A stretch of 64,000 nt of DNA from Novibacillus thermophilus (GTDB lineage: Bacteria; Bacillota; Bacilli; Thermoactinomycetales; Novibacillaceae): assembly GCF_002005165.1 (NCBI RefSeq), contig NZ_CP019699.1:992001-1056000 (forward strand), in the 5' to 3' direction. The position numbers and the translations under genes were made by a program. The notes under the pieces were generated by a model. That model made no database searches. It saw only the letters and a list, made by a program, of their open reading frames with translations, and was not told the DNA's origin. Below, piece by piece: positions 1 to 10,558 of this stretch (positions within the stretch are counted from its first letter, which is position 1; every line of letters starts with the position of its first letter).

Positions 1-602
1 TGGAGACGCCTCCCGACTTTGATGTCAGGCGTACACTCGCTGACCGCCTCGTCAACCGGTTTGAACAGTATGAGAAAGTGTGTCGCCAGCTGTCAGCTTT
101 TCCCCAGTTTGCATTTGCTAGCGAAGATTTTCGTCGACACGGAGAACGGGCGTTAAACCGAATTGACAGGACAGCGCTCAGAAGAGTCGTCTCTTCTGGC
201 GTAGAGGAGGGGACGGTGGCCCATCGTGATCTGGCCAGCCACAACATATTAATTGGGGTAACAGGAAAACCGTGGTTGATTGATTTTGAGACTGCTGATC
301 TCGATGCCCAACTGGGCGATTTGTGGCAACTGGCGAGCCGAGCCCTTGTGGAATGGCATTGGAATCCACACGTATTCGCCTTCATTTTGCGCACATACGA
401 AGCGATTCGCCCCCTTTCGACAGATGAGAAGCGGCTACTGTCACAGTTGTTCTTGTTTCCGAACGATTTCTACCGGGAAGCATTAGGGTTAATTAAGCAC
501 AGGCAGGGGTTTGACGAGCAGAAAGTCATCCCGTACTTACAGATGCTGGTCCGCGACGAAAGAAAGTGGAACGCGTTCCTGTCGTGGCTCGGAGTTGCCT
601 AG
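1..602 (+). CDS. CotS-like spore coat kinase-fold protein, C-terminal part
   Basis: The frame is open to the left edge, so the N-terminus is missing and about 199 residues are visible. It has the catalytic and metal-binding motifs of the aminoglycoside-phosphotransferase/choline-kinase fold: HRDLASHN (HxDxxxxN) followed by the DFE metal motif about 20 residues later. The helical C-terminus fits the CotS/YsxE/YutH group of Bacillota spore proteins. The fold class is fairly secure. CotS membership rests on general resemblance and on the sporulating background; another small-molecule kinase is possible. It ends 95 bases before yebC and looks like a separate unit. Confidence 0.6.
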   Translation, partial: ETPPDFDVRRTLADRLVNRFEQYEKVCRQLSAFPQFAFASEDFRRHGERALNRIDRTALRRVVSSGVEEGTVAHRDLASHNILIGVTGKPWLIDFETADLDAQLGDLWQLASRALVEWHWNPHVFAFILRTYEAIRPLSTDEKRLLSQLFLFPNDFYREALGLIKHRQGFDEQKVIPYLQMLVRDERKWNAFLSWLGVA

Positions 603-697
603 TACTGACGCAACCGGTTATGATAAGATGGTAAAGAAATGGCCGAAAGAGACAGAGACCTTCGCCATTCAACACGCGATTTGAGGAGGAACTCGTC

Positions 698-1447
698 ATG
701 GCCGGACATTCTAAGTGGAAAAACATCCAACACCGTAAAAATCGGCAGGACGTCGCACGGGGTAAAATATTTACGAAACTGTCGCGGGAAATTTACGTCG
801 CCGCCCGTCAGGGCGGAGGTGATCCCGATACGAACCAGCGGTTGAGATTGGCCATCCAAAAGGCAAAGTCGGCCAACATGCCGAATGACAATATTGAACG
901 CACACTTAAAAAAGCACTGGGCGAGACGGAAGGTGACCATTACGAGGAAATCACTTACGAAGGTTACGGTCCTGCCGGGGTCGCCGTATTGGTAGAAGTA
1001 CTCACGGACAACCGAAACCGGGCGGCGGCAGACATACGCCACATCTTTTCTAAGCAGGGAGGCAATTTAGGGGAAGCTGGCTGTGTCGCTTGGATGTTTG
1101 AGCGCAAGGGCGTGCTCACAGTTGACCGAGAAAAGACCGATTTGGACGAAGACAGTGTGATGATGAGCGCCTTAGATGCAGGCGCAGAAGATTTTGAATC
1201 CTCCAGTGACTCTTTTGACATTACGACGTCAGTGGAAGACTTTGAAACTGTCAAGGAAGCGTTGGAGAACGAGGGGGTGTCGTTCACTGCGGCCGACATT
1301 ACGATGGTGCCGCAAAACACGGTCCCGTTGGCCGGGGAGGACGCCAAGCGCATGCTCAAGTTAATGGAAGCCTTAGAAGACAACGACGATGTGCAAAATG
1401 TGTACGCCAACTTCGATATCGACGATTCGCAGTTGGAAAACTATTAA
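698..1447 (+). CDS. yebC: YebC/PmpR family protein (TACO1-like)
   Basis: The 249-residue product begins MAGHSKWKNI, the family's signature N-terminus, and has the usual family length. A strong ribosome-binding site (GAGGAGG) precedes the ATG. Members have been described as DNA-binding regulators and, more recently, as ribosome-associated factors that relieve stalling at proline-rich motifs; the sequence does not decide between these roles. The acidic end (EDNDDVQNVYANFDI) is typical. It is the first gene of a tight cluster with ruvC, ruvA and ruvB, with 14 bases to ruvC, an order common in Bacillota. Confidence 0.95.
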   Translation: MAGHSKWKNIQHRKNRQDVARGKIFTKLSREIYVAARQGGGDPDTNQRLRLAIQKAKSANMPNDNIERTLKKALGETEGDHYEEITYEGYGPAGVAVLVEVLTDNRNRAAADIRHIFSKQGGNLGEAGCVAWMFERKGVLTVDREKTDLDEDSVMMSALDAGAEDFESSSDSFDITTSVEDFETVKEALENEGVSFTAADITMVPQNTVPLAGEDAKRMLKLMEALEDNDDVQNVYANFDIDDSQLENY

Positions 1448-1461
1448 GGAGAGAGTGGCCT

Positions 1462-1983
1462 TTGCGCATTATGGGAATCGATCCGGGGATTGCCATTGTC
1501 GGCTTTGGCATCGTGGATCACGAGGGGAGCCGGTTAAAAGCGGTACATTACGGCAGTATACAGACTAAAGCAGAACTGTCGACACCGCAACGGTTAAAGC
1601 ACATATACGACCAGTGTACGGAATTGATACACACGTACAAACCGACCGTTGTCGCAGTGGAAAAACTGTTTTTCAACCGGAACGTGACAACGGCTTTTAC
1701 TGTTGGACAAGCCCGAGGCGTCATCGTGCTCGCGGCGGCGGAGGCCGGTGTGGAGATGACCGAGTACACACCGCTCCAAGTAAAACAAGCGGTTGTCGGT
1801 TACGGCCAAGCGGAAAAACACCAGATCCAGCAAATGGTCAAAATGCTACTCGCACTTCCGGAAACTCCAAAACCTGACGATGTCGCCGATGCCCTCGGCG
1901 TCGCCATTTGCGAGGCCCATTCGTCAAAATTGGCGCGGCAGGTGCATTCCGCCGACGGGCGAAACGGGGGGCGAGTCACGTGA
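1462..1983 (+). CDS. ruvC: Holliday junction resolvase RuvC
   Basis: This 173-residue endonuclease cuts four-way DNA junctions symmetrically during recombination, working with the RuvAB branch-migration motor. The first acidic residue lies in MGIDPG near the N-terminus, followed by VAVEKLFF (second acid) and the distal KPDDVADALGVAIC motif that supplies the last two carboxylates, so the catalytic set is complete. Translation starts at a TTG after GGAGAGAG. Its stop overlaps the ruvA start as GTGA, implying translational coupling. Many Bacillales lack RuvC and use RecU instead, so a full ruvCAB set here is mildly notable. Confidence 0.96.
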   Translation: MRIMGIDPGIAIVGFGIVDHEGSRLKAVHYGSIQTKAELSTPQRLKHIYDQCTELIHTYKPTVVAVEKLFFNRNVTTAFTVGQARGVIVLAAAEAGVEMTEYTPLQVKQAVVGYGQAEKHQIQQMVKMLLALPETPKPDDVADALGVAICEAHSSKLARQVHSADGRNGGRVT

Positions 1984-2600
1984 TCGACTTCATTGACGGC
2001 GAAATTGTGTACATCACTCCCGCTGCTGTGGTGGTGAAAGCTGGAGGGATTGGGTATCGCGTAATCAGTGCCAATCCTTATGCGTTTGGCAGCGAAGGGG
2101 AAAAGGCGCGCATTTTCACCTATCAATACATACGCGAAGATGTAATGGCACTGTACGGGTTCAAAACGAAACAAGAGCGCGAATTGTTCTGTCAGCTGTT
2201 GGACGTTTCAGGGATCGGTCCCAAAGGCGCCCTGGCCATCATCGGATCCGGTCAGCCGGCGGAAGTCGTCCAAGCTATCTATGAGGAAAACATCCGGTTT
2301 CTGACGCGTTTGCCCGGCATCGGAAAAAAGACAGCCCAGCGGATCATTTTAGATTTAAAAGATAAGTTGGAATTGGACGTCTGGTTAAAGGACGCGATTG
2401 ATACGGGCCGTCCAATCGAGCCCCAATGGGCGGCAAAAGGAGACCCAGGGCCGGCAGGTGAAGCGATTGAAGCCCTCATCCACCTCGGATATAATGAGAA
2501 AGAGGCAAAACGCGCTGTGGCAGAGGCTCTACAGGCTTCCAGTGCACAAGACGTGCCGGTGGACGTACTGATTAGGAAGGCATTGAAGACATTTTTGTAA
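1980..2600 (+). CDS. ruvA: Holliday junction helicase subunit RuvA
   Basis: RuvA binds and holds open Holliday junctions and docks the RuvB motor. The 206-residue protein starts MIDFIDGEIV from a GTG overlapping the ruvC stop, the expected RuvA N-terminus. Two helix-hairpin-helix elements are visible: GIGPKGALAII and LPGIGKKTAQRIILDLKD. The C-terminal domain III (EAIEALIHLGYNEKEAKRAV) contacts RuvB. The longer reading frame upstream lies inside ruvC and is not used. Confidence 0.96.
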   Translation: MIDFIDGEIVYITPAAVVVKAGGIGYRVISANPYAFGSEGEKARIFTYQYIREDVMALYGFKTKQERELFCQLLDVSGIGPKGALAIIGSGQPAEVVQAIYEENIRFLTRLPGIGKKTAQRIILDLKDKLELDVWLKDAIDTGRPIEPQWAAKGDPGPAGEAIEALIHLGYNEKEAKRAVAEALQASSAQDVPVDVLIRKALKTFL

Positions 2601-2657
2601 TTCGACATGTGGGGACAGGTGTCGTTTTCAAAGTTACGACCTCAGATTGAGGTGACA

Positions 2658-3659
2658 ATGTTGAAAGAGCGAATGATTACGACGCAGTTGACAACAGAAG
2701 ACGAACAGGTAGAGGCGAGTCTTCGCCCGCGGTATTTGAACGAGTACATCGGACAATCTCACACGAAGGAAACATTACACATTTTTATCGAGGCGGCGAA
2801 ACAGCGGAAGGAAGCGTTGGACCACGTGCTGCTGTACGGACCGCCCGGCCTGGGAAAAACGACGTTGTCCGCCATTATTGCCAACGAACTGGGTGTCAAT
2901 CTGCAGACGACATCCGGACCGGCCATCGAGCGGCCTGGCGATTTGGCAGCCATTTTGACCAACTTGCAACAGGGGGATGTGCTGTTCATTGATGAAATAC
3001 ACCGCTTGCACCGGAGTGTGGAAGAGGTGTTGTATCCGGCGATGGAAGACTTCGCCCTGGACATCGTGATCGGCAAAGGTCCGAGTGCCCGATCGGTCCG
3101 TCTCGACTTGCCGCCGTTTACGCTTGTCGGCGCCACGACACGGGCGGGTGCTCTCTCTTCTCCGCTTCGTGATCGGTTTGGCGTCGTCTGTCGGCTGGAC
3201 TACTACTCGGTTGACGACCTGACAAAAATCGTTTACCGCTCGGCGGAAATTTTGGGTGTTGAAATTCACGGAAACGGCGCTGAAGAAATTGCCCTCCGAT
3301 CCCGCGGAACCCCCCGGGTCGTCATCCGTCTCTTAAAACGCGTGCGTGACTACGTACAAGTAAAAGGGGACGGGATTATAACGGAGGAGATGGCCAAGGA
3401 AGCGTTAGAAATTCTCCAAGTGGACAAACTAGGGCTAGACCAGGTCGATCATAAACTGCTCATGTCCATCATGGAGAAATTTCAAGGAGGCCCTGTCGGA
3501 CTGGACACCATTGCCGCGATGATTGGGGAAGAGTCGCAAACGGTCGAAGATGTGTACGAGCCGTATTTGTTACAGATCGGGTTCTTGCAAAGGACGCCCC
3601 GCGGTCGCGTCGTGACTGCCAACTGTTACAAACACTTCGGATTGGAGATGCCGTCATGA
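2658..3659 (+). CDS. ruvB: Holliday junction branch migration ATPase RuvB
   Basis: RuvB is the hexameric AAA+ motor that drives branch migration on RuvA-bound junctions. From the ATG at 2658 the protein is 333 residues. It carries Walker [10 protein letters not shown] near residue 61, Walker B LFIDEIHR, sensor 1 (GATTRAG), the arginine-finger region (SSPLRDRFG) and a C-terminal winged helix ending in a RuvB-typical TPRGRVVT segment. An in-frame upstream extension exists, but GAGGTGAC just before 2658 and the family N-terminus favour this start. Its stop overlaps the next gene (ATGA). Confidence 0.96.
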   Translation: MLKERMITTQLTTEDEQVEASLRPRYLNEYIGQSHTKETLHIFIEAAKQRKEALDHVLLYGPPGLGKTTLSAIIANELGVNLQTTSGPAIERPGDLAAILTNLQQGDVLFIDEIHRLHRSVEEVLYPAMEDFALDIVIGKGPSARSVRLDLPPFTLVGATTRAGALSSPLRDRFGVVCRLDYYSVDDLTKIVYRSAEILGVEIHGNGAEEIALRSRGTPRVVIRLLKRVRDYVQVKGDGIITEEMAKEALEILQVDKLGLDQVDHKLLMSIMEKFQGGPVGLDTIAAMIGEESQTVEDVYEPYLLQIGFLQRTPRGRVVTANCYKHFGLEMPS

Positions 3660-3874
3660 ACGAAATTACGAAACTGTTAATAGGAGCCGGAGTGTTGCTC
3701 ATCATGGTCGGGTTGCTCTGGCAGGTCGGCGGAAAGTTTTTAAATCTCGGCCGTCTGCCAGGGGACATTGTAGTGGAGAAGGAGAACTTCCGCTTCTACT
3801 TTCCGATTGTCACCTGTATCGTCATCAGCGTCGTGCTCTCCCTTATTTTAGGGTTGTTCCGCTTTTTCCGCTGA
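3656..3874 (+). CDS. DUF2905 family small membrane protein
   Basis: This 72-residue protein has an N-terminal membrane segment (about residues 7-24), the family-typical [21 protein letters not shown] motif, and a second membrane segment near the C-terminus. It resembles the DUF2905 family, often encoded beside ruvB or queA in Bacillota, whose function is unknown. The start ATG overlaps the ruvB stop, so the two are translationally coupled. Confidence 0.85.
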   Translation: MNEITKLLIGAGVLLIMVGLLWQVGGKFLNLGRLPGDIVVEKENFRFYFPIVTCIVISVVLSLILGLFRFFR

Positions 3875-3946
3875 TTGAAAAAAAGACGTCTCCGCGTTTG
3901 GGGATGTGGTATTTTTGCACGTAGAGAGAAAGGATGCTTTGATGGA

Positions 3947-4975
3947 GTGGACGTCTCACAATTTGATTTTGATCTTCCTGAACGGCTGATTGCCCAAACG
4001 CCACTCGCCGAACGGTCTGAGTCTCGCCTCCTCGTTCTCAGACGGGAGGACGGCTCCATCCGACACAGGCGTTTTCAGGACATTGTGGAATTTCTCCAGC
4101 CGGGTGATGTCCTCGTCCTAAATGACAGCAAAGTCATTCCAGCCCGCTTAATCGGGAGCAAAGCGGACACAGGGGCCAAAATAGAGCTGTTGCTTTTAAA
4201 ACAGTTGCAGGGTGACCGGTGGGAGACGCTGGTGAAACCGGCTAAGCGGATCAAGGCGGGGACAAAAGTCGTCTTCGGCCAGGGAGAATTGGTGGCAGTG
4301 GCCGAAGAAGAGGGAGAAGCCCCGGGAGGGCGCATCTTTCGCTTAGAATATGATGGTGTGCTGATGGAGTTGCTCAATCGTTTGGGACAAATGCCGCTCC
4401 CACCGTACATCAAGAAACAACTGGACGACCCGGACCGATATCAGACCGTGTACGCGCGCCACCCTGGCTCAGCGGCAGCGCCTACGGCTGGGCTCCATTT
4501 TACGCCAGAGCTGTTGAACCGAATCGAACAAAGAGGCGTGAACATCGCCGCGATTACGTTACACGTCGGATTAGGCACTTTTCGCCCAGTCACGGCCGAT
4601 CGAGTAGAGGATCACCGCATGCACGCCGAGTATTACGACGTGAGCCGCGAGGCGGCTGAAGCGGTCAACAAGGCGAAAGCGAACGGAAGGCGGGTGGTGG
4701 CCGTCGGCACGACGTCTTGTCGGACGTTGGAGTCGATTGCCGACGACGAGGGTACGGTTTATGCAAGAAGCGGATGGACGGACATCTTTATCTACCCCGG
4801 TTACACCTTTCGTGCTGTTGACGCCCTCATCACCAACTTTCACCTCCCAAAATCCACGTTGGTCATGCTCGTCAGCGCCTTTGCCGGGCGAGAGCTGACG
4901 ATGAAAAGCTACCGGGAAGCAGTTCGGGAGGAGTACCGTTTTTTCAGTTTCGGCGACGCGATGCTCATCATTTAA
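3947..4975 (+). CDS. queA: S-adenosylmethionine:tRNA ribosyltransferase-isomerase
   Basis: QueA transfers and isomerises the ribosyl group of S-adenosylmethionine onto preQ1-modified tRNA to make epoxyqueuosine. From the GTG at 3947 the product is 342 residues and starts [17 protein letters not shown]. Family signatures follow: [14 protein letters not shown], the PLPPYI region, [10 protein letters not shown] and the C-terminal [17 protein letters not shown]. The frame is open further upstream to 3875, but that part overlaps nothing recognisable and the family N-terminus fits 3947. With tgt next, the two enzymes belong to queuosine synthesis. Confidence 0.95.
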   Translation: MDVSQFDFDLPERLIAQTPLAERSESRLLVLRREDGSIRHRRFQDIVEFLQPGDVLVLNDSKVIPARLIGSKADTGAKIELLLLKQLQGDRWETLVKPAKRIKAGTKVVFGQGELVAVAEEEGEAPGGRIFRLEYDGVLMELLNRLGQMPLPPYIKKQLDDPDRYQTVYARHPGSAAAPTAGLHFTPELLNRIEQRGVNIAAITLHVGLGTFRPVTADRVEDHRMHAEYYDVSREAAEAVNKAKANGRRVVAVGTTSCRTLESIADDEGTVYARSGWTDIFIYPGYTFRAVDALITNFHLPKSTLVMLVSAFAGRELTMKSYREAVREEYRFFSFGDAMLII

Positions 4976-4992
4976 CTCCCGTCTTGTCCGGT

Positions 4993-5020
4993 TTTATTCA
5001 CGCGCTTTATAAGGTATAAT
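4993..5020 (+). promoter_or_regulatory. Possible sigma-A promoter before tgt
   Basis: A perfect TATAAT lies at 5015-5020. The best -35 match, TTTATT at 4993-4998 with a 16-base spacer, is weak. The position, 29 bases before the tgt start and just after queA, suggests a separate tgt-yajC transcript. Confidence 0.4.
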
Positions 5021-5036
5021 GGGTAAAGTTAGGTAG

Positions 5037-6182
<1,146 letters not shown>

Positions 6183-6211
6183 CTGATGTTTAAAAGGAGG
6201 GACTGTACATA

Positions 6212-6487
6212 ATGGAACCAAACTTATTGACTAGTTTGTTGCCGCTCATTTTGATATTTGCCATCTTTTATTTTTTGCTGATCCGTCCGCAGCAAAAACG
6301 GCAAAAAGAACGCAACGCCATGCTGCAAGCGTTGAAAAAAGGTGACAAAGTGATCACGATCGGCGGCATTCACGGCACGATTGTCGATCTCACCGAAGAG
6401 AGAGTGACGCTCAAAGTGTCGGACACGACGAAAATGGTGTTTGAGCGTAACGCCGTCAACGCCGTCAAAGGTGAAGACAGTGAATAA
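6212..6487 (+). CDS. yajC: Preprotein translocase subunit YajC
   Basis: This 91-residue single-span membrane protein belongs to the SecDF-YajC holocomplex. One N-terminal membrane helix (about residues 5-25) ends in the typical RPQQKRQKER, followed by the soluble part with GDKVITIGGIHGTI and a basic-acidic tail. A GGAGGG ribosome-binding site precedes the ATG. It follows tgt, as in many bacteria, but secD-secF lie 4.4 kb away beyond a divergent group. Confidence 0.95.
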   Translation: MEPNLLTSLLPLILIFAIFYFLLIRPQQKRQKERNAMLQALKKGDKVITIGGIHGTIVDLTEERVTLKVSDTTKMVFERNAVNAVKGEDSE

Positions 6488-6509
6488 TCACACTGTTTGA
6501 AGACAAAGG

Positions 6510-6535
6510 AGGCGCCTCGAGCGGGGCGCCTTTTT
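6510..6535 (+). terminator. Intrinsic terminator after yajC
   Basis: AGGCGCC and GGCGCCT form a 7-base-pair GC-rich stem with a short loop, followed by TTTTT. It ends the tgt-yajC unit. Confidence 0.9.
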
Positions 6536-6588
6536 GCTGCACGGAGAACTGCCGAAAGGAGGGGGACGTACGAACTTTACCGGTTTTA

Positions 6589-7422
6589 CTAGAGGCGGGA
6601 AGGTGGTTTGTCGTGCACCCAGAATGCTTTAATGTGACTTCCGACTGAGGTTAAGGTGAGATGTCTGGCCAATTTGACAGAGATGAGGGCGAGGAGTGTA
6701 CCGGCAACGGCGTCTAAAAACCAGTGAATGCCGAGGTAGAAGATGGAAAACACGATAATCCCCGCACATACCGACACGATTTGGCCGAATAGGCGGCTTT
6801 TGGAACGGACGGCGATGAGCGCCAACGTCACAGACATGGACGTGTGCAAACTGGGAAAGCAGTTGTCCAAACCGGACATGGCGCGGTATTCCTGCTCAAA
6901 TGACGGATAAATGTGAGGAATCAAAAATTCCACATCGGGATGGTACACCCACGTTTCGTACACCGGAACGAACAAGAAAAAGGGGATGGCGATAAAGTAA
7001 TTCAGCATGATGGCGTACAAGAGCGTGTACAGCGCGTGACAATCGCGCTGTTGAAAATAGACGAAGAGGGAGGAGACGAGCAGACTCGTGAACACGATAA
7101 TGTAAAAAAATGTTAAAACTGCCGTGACAAGGGGTGACTCAAAGGAGTGCTGAATGAAGGGGATGAACGCTCCCTCCAGCCGGTAAACGTAAGGTGTAAA
7201 ATCGAGTGGCCAATGCAGCACTTGTTCAAGCTTTAGCTCCAATTTGTTCAGCAGCAACACGGCTAAAGCGGCCAAAACGTGAAAGAGCAGGAGGCGATCG
7301 TGTCTGAGTGCCGAAAGAAAGCGGAACAAGGTGTTGAGCGGATTGTGATGTGTCGCCCACAAAACGATGAGAAAAGTCACGGCGATGGTCGTCAGTGTGA
7401 TGGTCGTCATCGATTGAAACAT
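6589..7422 (-). CDS. PAP2-superfamily membrane phosphatase
   Basis: The 277-residue protein has about six hydrophobic segments. It carries the PAP2/AUR1 motifs CFPSLHTSM (PSxH) and YLGIHWFLDAVAG (HxxxD), separated by a membrane helix. The usual first motif (KxxxxxxRP) is not obvious, which fits the inositolphosphotransferase/PAP2-like branch better than canonical lipid phosphatases. The substrate cannot be read from the sequence. It is transcribed opposite to yajC and is not part of the B. subtilis yrbF-yrbG-yrzE-spoVB order, so it may be an insertion. Confidence 0.75.
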   Translation of the reverse strand: MFQSMTTITLTTIAVTFLIVLWATHHNPLNTLFRFLSALRHDRLLLFHVLAALAVLLLNKLELKLEQVLHWPLDFTPYVYRLEGAFIPFIQHSFESPLVTAVLTFFYIIVFTSLLVSSLFVYFQQRDCHALYTLLYAIMLNYFIAIPFFLFVPVYETWVYHPDVEFLIPHIYPSFEQEYRAMSGLDNCFPSLHTSMSVTLALIAVRSKSRLFGQIVSVCAGIIVFSIFYLGIHWFLDAVAGTLLALISVKLARHLTLTSVGSHIKAFWVHDKPPSRL

Positions 7423-7621
7423 GCTGGCCCTCTTTCCAACAAAGCAATAATCCCCATTCCATTATAGCGGAAATGGACGTGATCCGTAAAAAAAGAGCTG
7501 ACAAACCACAAGATTTTTGGCCTTCTTTTGTCAGCTCGCAAATGCAGACGCTTTCAGAAGTCTCAGAGAGCCGCCCCCGTTCCCCATACGTGTATGTGGC
7601 CTGTCCCCGCAACGGGGAACA

Positions 7622-7999
7622 CTACGCCGACGTTCGCATGCTCACCCCCAACATTCCTCCCAGTGCGGCAATTGCAATAGCCCCGGCGAAGTGCAAGAGA
7701 TTGAACCAGTCGAACGAAGTGTCAAAGGCGAGGATGCCGATGAGAAACACGATGACGGCGTAAAGACCGCCGGTTACGGCACCGAAATACCACCCTTTGC
7801 GACCGCTCTTGCGGCCGGCGATCCATCCGCCGACGAAAAGTGCCAAACTGTTGATCGTGTAACTGAAGTAGTTAAAGTGTTGCTCTTGGACATCGGTGTA
7901 ATTGAGAATAAATGCTGTAATCAGCGCGCCGATGACGACGAGTAGCCAAACGGTGAGGAGTCCGGCGAGTAACGGGGAGCGCAGGAGAAATCTGTCCAT
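7622..7999 (-). CDS. yrzE: TIGR04086 family membrane protein (YrzE-like)
   Basis: The 125-residue protein has four predicted membrane helices and a GxxxGxxxG-rich segment around the third (VGGWIAGRKSGRKGWYFG). This matches the TIGR04086 family of Bacillota, which includes B. subtilis YrzE; its function is unknown. ATG 7999 was chosen over the longer frame because GGAGGTGGT lies just upstream. Its neighbours (yajC, a DUF421 gene, spoVB, comN) repeat the B. subtilis order, which supports the assignment. Confidence 0.75.
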   Translation of the reverse strand: MDRFLLRSPLLAGLLTVWLLVVIGALITAFILNYTDVQEQHFNYFSYTINSLALFVGGWIAGRKSGRKGWYFGAVTGGLYAVIVFLIGILAFDTSFDWFNLLHFAGAIAIAALGGMLGVSMRTSA

Positions 8000-8127
8000 G
8001 GACACCACCTCCATCAATTTGGTACATCCTATGAGCCTGTTCACCCGTTTAGCACTCGAATTTGAAGCATATTTAAAACGGCAGTGCGGACACTAAACTG
8101 TGGAACTTGAGAGAAGGACGGATAGGC

Positions 8128-8814
8128 ATGGAACTGATGACGATCACGTTGCGGACCATTTTTATTTATTTTTTTGTTTTGTTGATTATGCGCCTCATGG
8201 GAAAACGGGAAATAGGGAAACTTTCGGTCTTTGACCTCGTCGTGTCATTCATGATCGCGGAGTTGGCTGCAATCTCCATCGAAGATACGAACGTCACCTT
8301 TCTAAGAGGCATGGTCCCTGTCATCGTTCTGATGCTCTTGCAAGTTTCCATGTCATTTTTGTCGTTAAAAAGTAGCAAAATACGCAAAGTGATTGAGGGA
8401 ACCCCCAGTTATTTAATTAAAAACGGCGAGATCCAAGAACAAGAGATGGCGAAACACCGCTACAACATAGCCGATTTACTGCTTCAGCTGCGCGAAAAAA
8501 ACGTAGAGAAAGTGACCGACGTGGAACATGCGATTTTGGAGACGTCCGGAAAACTGAGCGTCATTCTGAAAGAAGGTAAACAACCCGTGACGAAAGAGGA
8601 GGCAGGGGTGGAATTGAGAGGTCAGCATCACCTGCCCGTTCCGCTCATCATCGACGGCAAAGTGCAAGACAAACGGTTGGAAGAAATCGGACAGACGCGC
8701 TTCTGGCTGAAAAACGAGGTCCAAAAACAGGGGTATAAAGATTTTAAAGACATTTTTTTCGCCTTGTACGATGTTTCAAACGGAGAACTGCACATTGACC
8801 GGAAGCAGTCGTGA
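8128..8814 (+). CDS. DUF421 family membrane protein (YrbG/YetF-like)
   Basis: This 228-residue protein has three N-terminal membrane helices including MRLMGKREIGKLSVFDLVV, the DUF421 hallmark. A cytosolic region follows with GTPSYLIKNGEI and the DLLLQLREKNV segment. Members such as YetF, YkjA and YrbG occur in spore formers; their function is not established. Position next to yrzE and spoVB suggests the YrbG orthologue. Its stop is only four bases from the convergent end of spoVB. Confidence 0.85.
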   Translation: MELMTITLRTIFIYFFVLLIMRLMGKREIGKLSVFDLVVSFMIAELAAISIEDTNVTFLRGMVPVIVLMLLQVSMSFLSLKSSKIRKVIEGTPSYLIKNGEIQEQEMAKHRYNIADLLLQLREKNVEKVTDVEHAILETSGKLSVILKEGKQPVTKEEAGVELRGQHHLPVPLIIDGKVQDKRLEEIGQTRFWLKNEVQKQGYKDFKDIFFALYDVSNGELHIDRKQS

Positions 8815-8818
8815 ACGG

Positions 8819-10399
8819 TTAATAGCGCTTTGGAAGCAGGAGAGCGAGGTATTTCCCGACAACTGGAATGTGTATGACGTCATCTTGAACGAGGAGACGC
8901 AAAAACAACACACATCCACAGTAGACGCCTCCGCTAATGAGCAGGGTCAAGGGGACCGTCCACCATATGCTGTTGCCTTCAAACCAGACGGCCATCGAGA
9001 AGTAACAGATCCACCCGGTGATCAGCATCGCGAGGAGAACTTTGGCAATTTCCCGAATATCGAAGGTGAAACTGACGAGGCGGGTGATCGAAACCATGTG
9101 GAGCAGGGTGACAATGACAATTCCCGTATTCATGGCGATCACGACACCGTCGATCCCGAGGGCCGGTTGCGAGCCGAGGATAAAGATGAGTCCGGATTTG
9201 ACGACCGAGCCGATGATCGAGTTGCGCATCGCATCCTTTGCCCGGTCCAGGCCTTGCAGTACGGCGGCGAAAGGCCCTTGTAAGTACCACAGCAACGTAA
9301 AGGGGGCCATCAACTGCATGAGGCGTCCGGCTTCGGCATTGCCGTATATGAGCACACACAGCGGCTCCGCCATCACGGTCATCACAGCGGCTGCAGGTGC
9401 TCCGACGATAAGCGAAAGGCGAAAAGACTGCTTGAGCCTCCAGTACACGGCCCTGTCGTTGTTCACCGCAGCCGCTTCCGATATGGCAGGGACGAGGGAG
9501 ACAGAAAGGGCGTGAGTGAGAAAGCTGGGAAAGTACACCAGGGGGATGACCATTCCAGCTAATTGGCCGTACAGTGACGTGGCCACACCAGTGGCGATCC
9601 CGGCTAGGGCCAGGCTTTGCGCCACGAGAATCGGCTCAAAGGCGTACGTCACGTGACCGACGAGGCGGCTTGCCGTGACCGGCATCGAGATGCGAAACAG
9701 TCCTCGCACCGTTTGAGCGAGAGGCAAATTTCGGACGAAAGCGGGCGGATGGCGAAAGAGGGGGCGGGATGGATCTTTTTTAAAATGGTAAAGCATGAGG
9801 CAAAGCCCTGCGAACTCGCCGACCACCATCCCAATCATTCCCCCGGCCGCTGCAAATTCCACACCGTACGGCATGAGCAGTGAGGCGAAAAACAGAACAG
9901 TGAAAATGCGGACGACTTGCTCGATGACGCTGGCGGCGGAAGAGGGGAACATGTTTTGCCTTCCTTGAAAATACCCGCGAAAGATGTGCGCTGCGGCCAC
10001 GATGGGGATGGTCGGGGCTATCCCCATCAAGGCGTAAATAGCGCGCTGATCGGTCAAGGCGTAGCGGGCGATGAGGGGAGCGCTCACGACCATGAACGTC
10101 ACTAAAACGAAGCTCGTAATCAGCACAATGCCCATCGATACGAGCAAGATCGAACGAATGCGACTTTCGTCGTGCAAGGCTTCCGCTTCGGACACGTGCT
10201 TGGAGATGGCCACGTTCAACCCTAGTGTGGCGAGAGTGATGACTAACGTCAAAATCGGGAACGCCATTTGGAACAAACCAATGCCCTCGTCGCCGATTAA
10301 GCGGGTCAAAGAGATCCGGTAGATAAATCCGAGCACCTTGTTAATCAGTCCGGAGACGACGAGTATGAGTGTCCCTTGCATAAACGTCTGCTTGCTCAC
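8819..10399 (-). CDS. spoVB: Stage V sporulation protein B (MOP-superfamily flippase)
   Basis: The 526-residue polytopic protein (about 14 membrane segments) starts VSKQTFMQGTLILVVSGLINK from a GTG preceded by GGAAGG. The N-terminal domain and FRGYFQGRQNMFPSSAASVIEQ are characteristic of SpoVB and related polysaccharide/lipid II flippases. In B. subtilis SpoVB is needed for spore cortex synthesis and is thought to move peptidoglycan precursors. A 55-codon upstream extension is open but lacks family similarity. Position between yrzE and comN matches the B. subtilis spoVB locus, which separates it from the paralogues YtgP, YabM and YkvU. Confidence 0.88.
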   Translation of the reverse strand: MSKQTFMQGTLILVVSGLINKVLGFIYRISLTRLIGDEGIGLFQMAFPILTLVITLATLGLNVAISKHVSEAEALHDESRIRSILLVSMGIVLITSFVLVTFMVVSAPLIARYALTDQRAIYALMGIAPTIPIVAAAHIFRGYFQGRQNMFPSSAASVIEQVVRIFTVLFFASLLMPYGVEFAAAGGMIGMVVGEFAGLCLMLYHFKKDPSRPLFRHPPAFVRNLPLAQTVRGLFRISMPVTASRLVGHVTYAFEPILVAQSLALAGIATGVATSLYGQLAGMVIPLVYFPSFLTHALSVSLVPAISEAAAVNNDRAVYWRLKQSFRLSLIVGAPAAAVMTVMAEPLCVLIYGNAEAGRLMQLMAPFTLLWYLQGPFAAVLQGLDRAKDAMRNSIIGSVVKSGLIFILGSQPALGIDGVVIAMNTGIVIVTLLHMVSITRLVSFTFDIREIAKVLLAMLITGWICYFSMAVWFEGNSIWWTVPLTLLISGGVYCGCVLFLRLLVQDDVIHIPVVGKYLALLLPKRY

Positions 10400-10476
10400 A
10401 GATGAGGCCCTTCCTTCCTGAACGCACGTCGGTAATACAAGCCTATGCAGCCGTGGGACAGGTTGATGACTGAATT

Positions 10477-10491
10477 TTTCCGTGACGGAAA
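10477..10491. promoter_or_regulatory. 15-bp palindrome between spoVB and comN
   Basis: TTTCCGT-G-ACGGAAA is a perfect 7-base inverted repeat around one central base. It lies in the 159-base gap between divergent spoVB and comN, where an operator would be expected. No known regulator site is recognised. Confidence 0.3.
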
Positions 10492-10558
10492 GGAGGAGTT
10501 TTTTTGGGTTGCGTCGAATGTCTATACTTGACAACGTGTGTGAAGGCAGGGAAATTTC

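Noticed and set aside
8771-9283. 170-residue forward frame opposite spoVB
   Set aside because: It is the antisense shadow of spoVB, highly charged and with no family resemblance.
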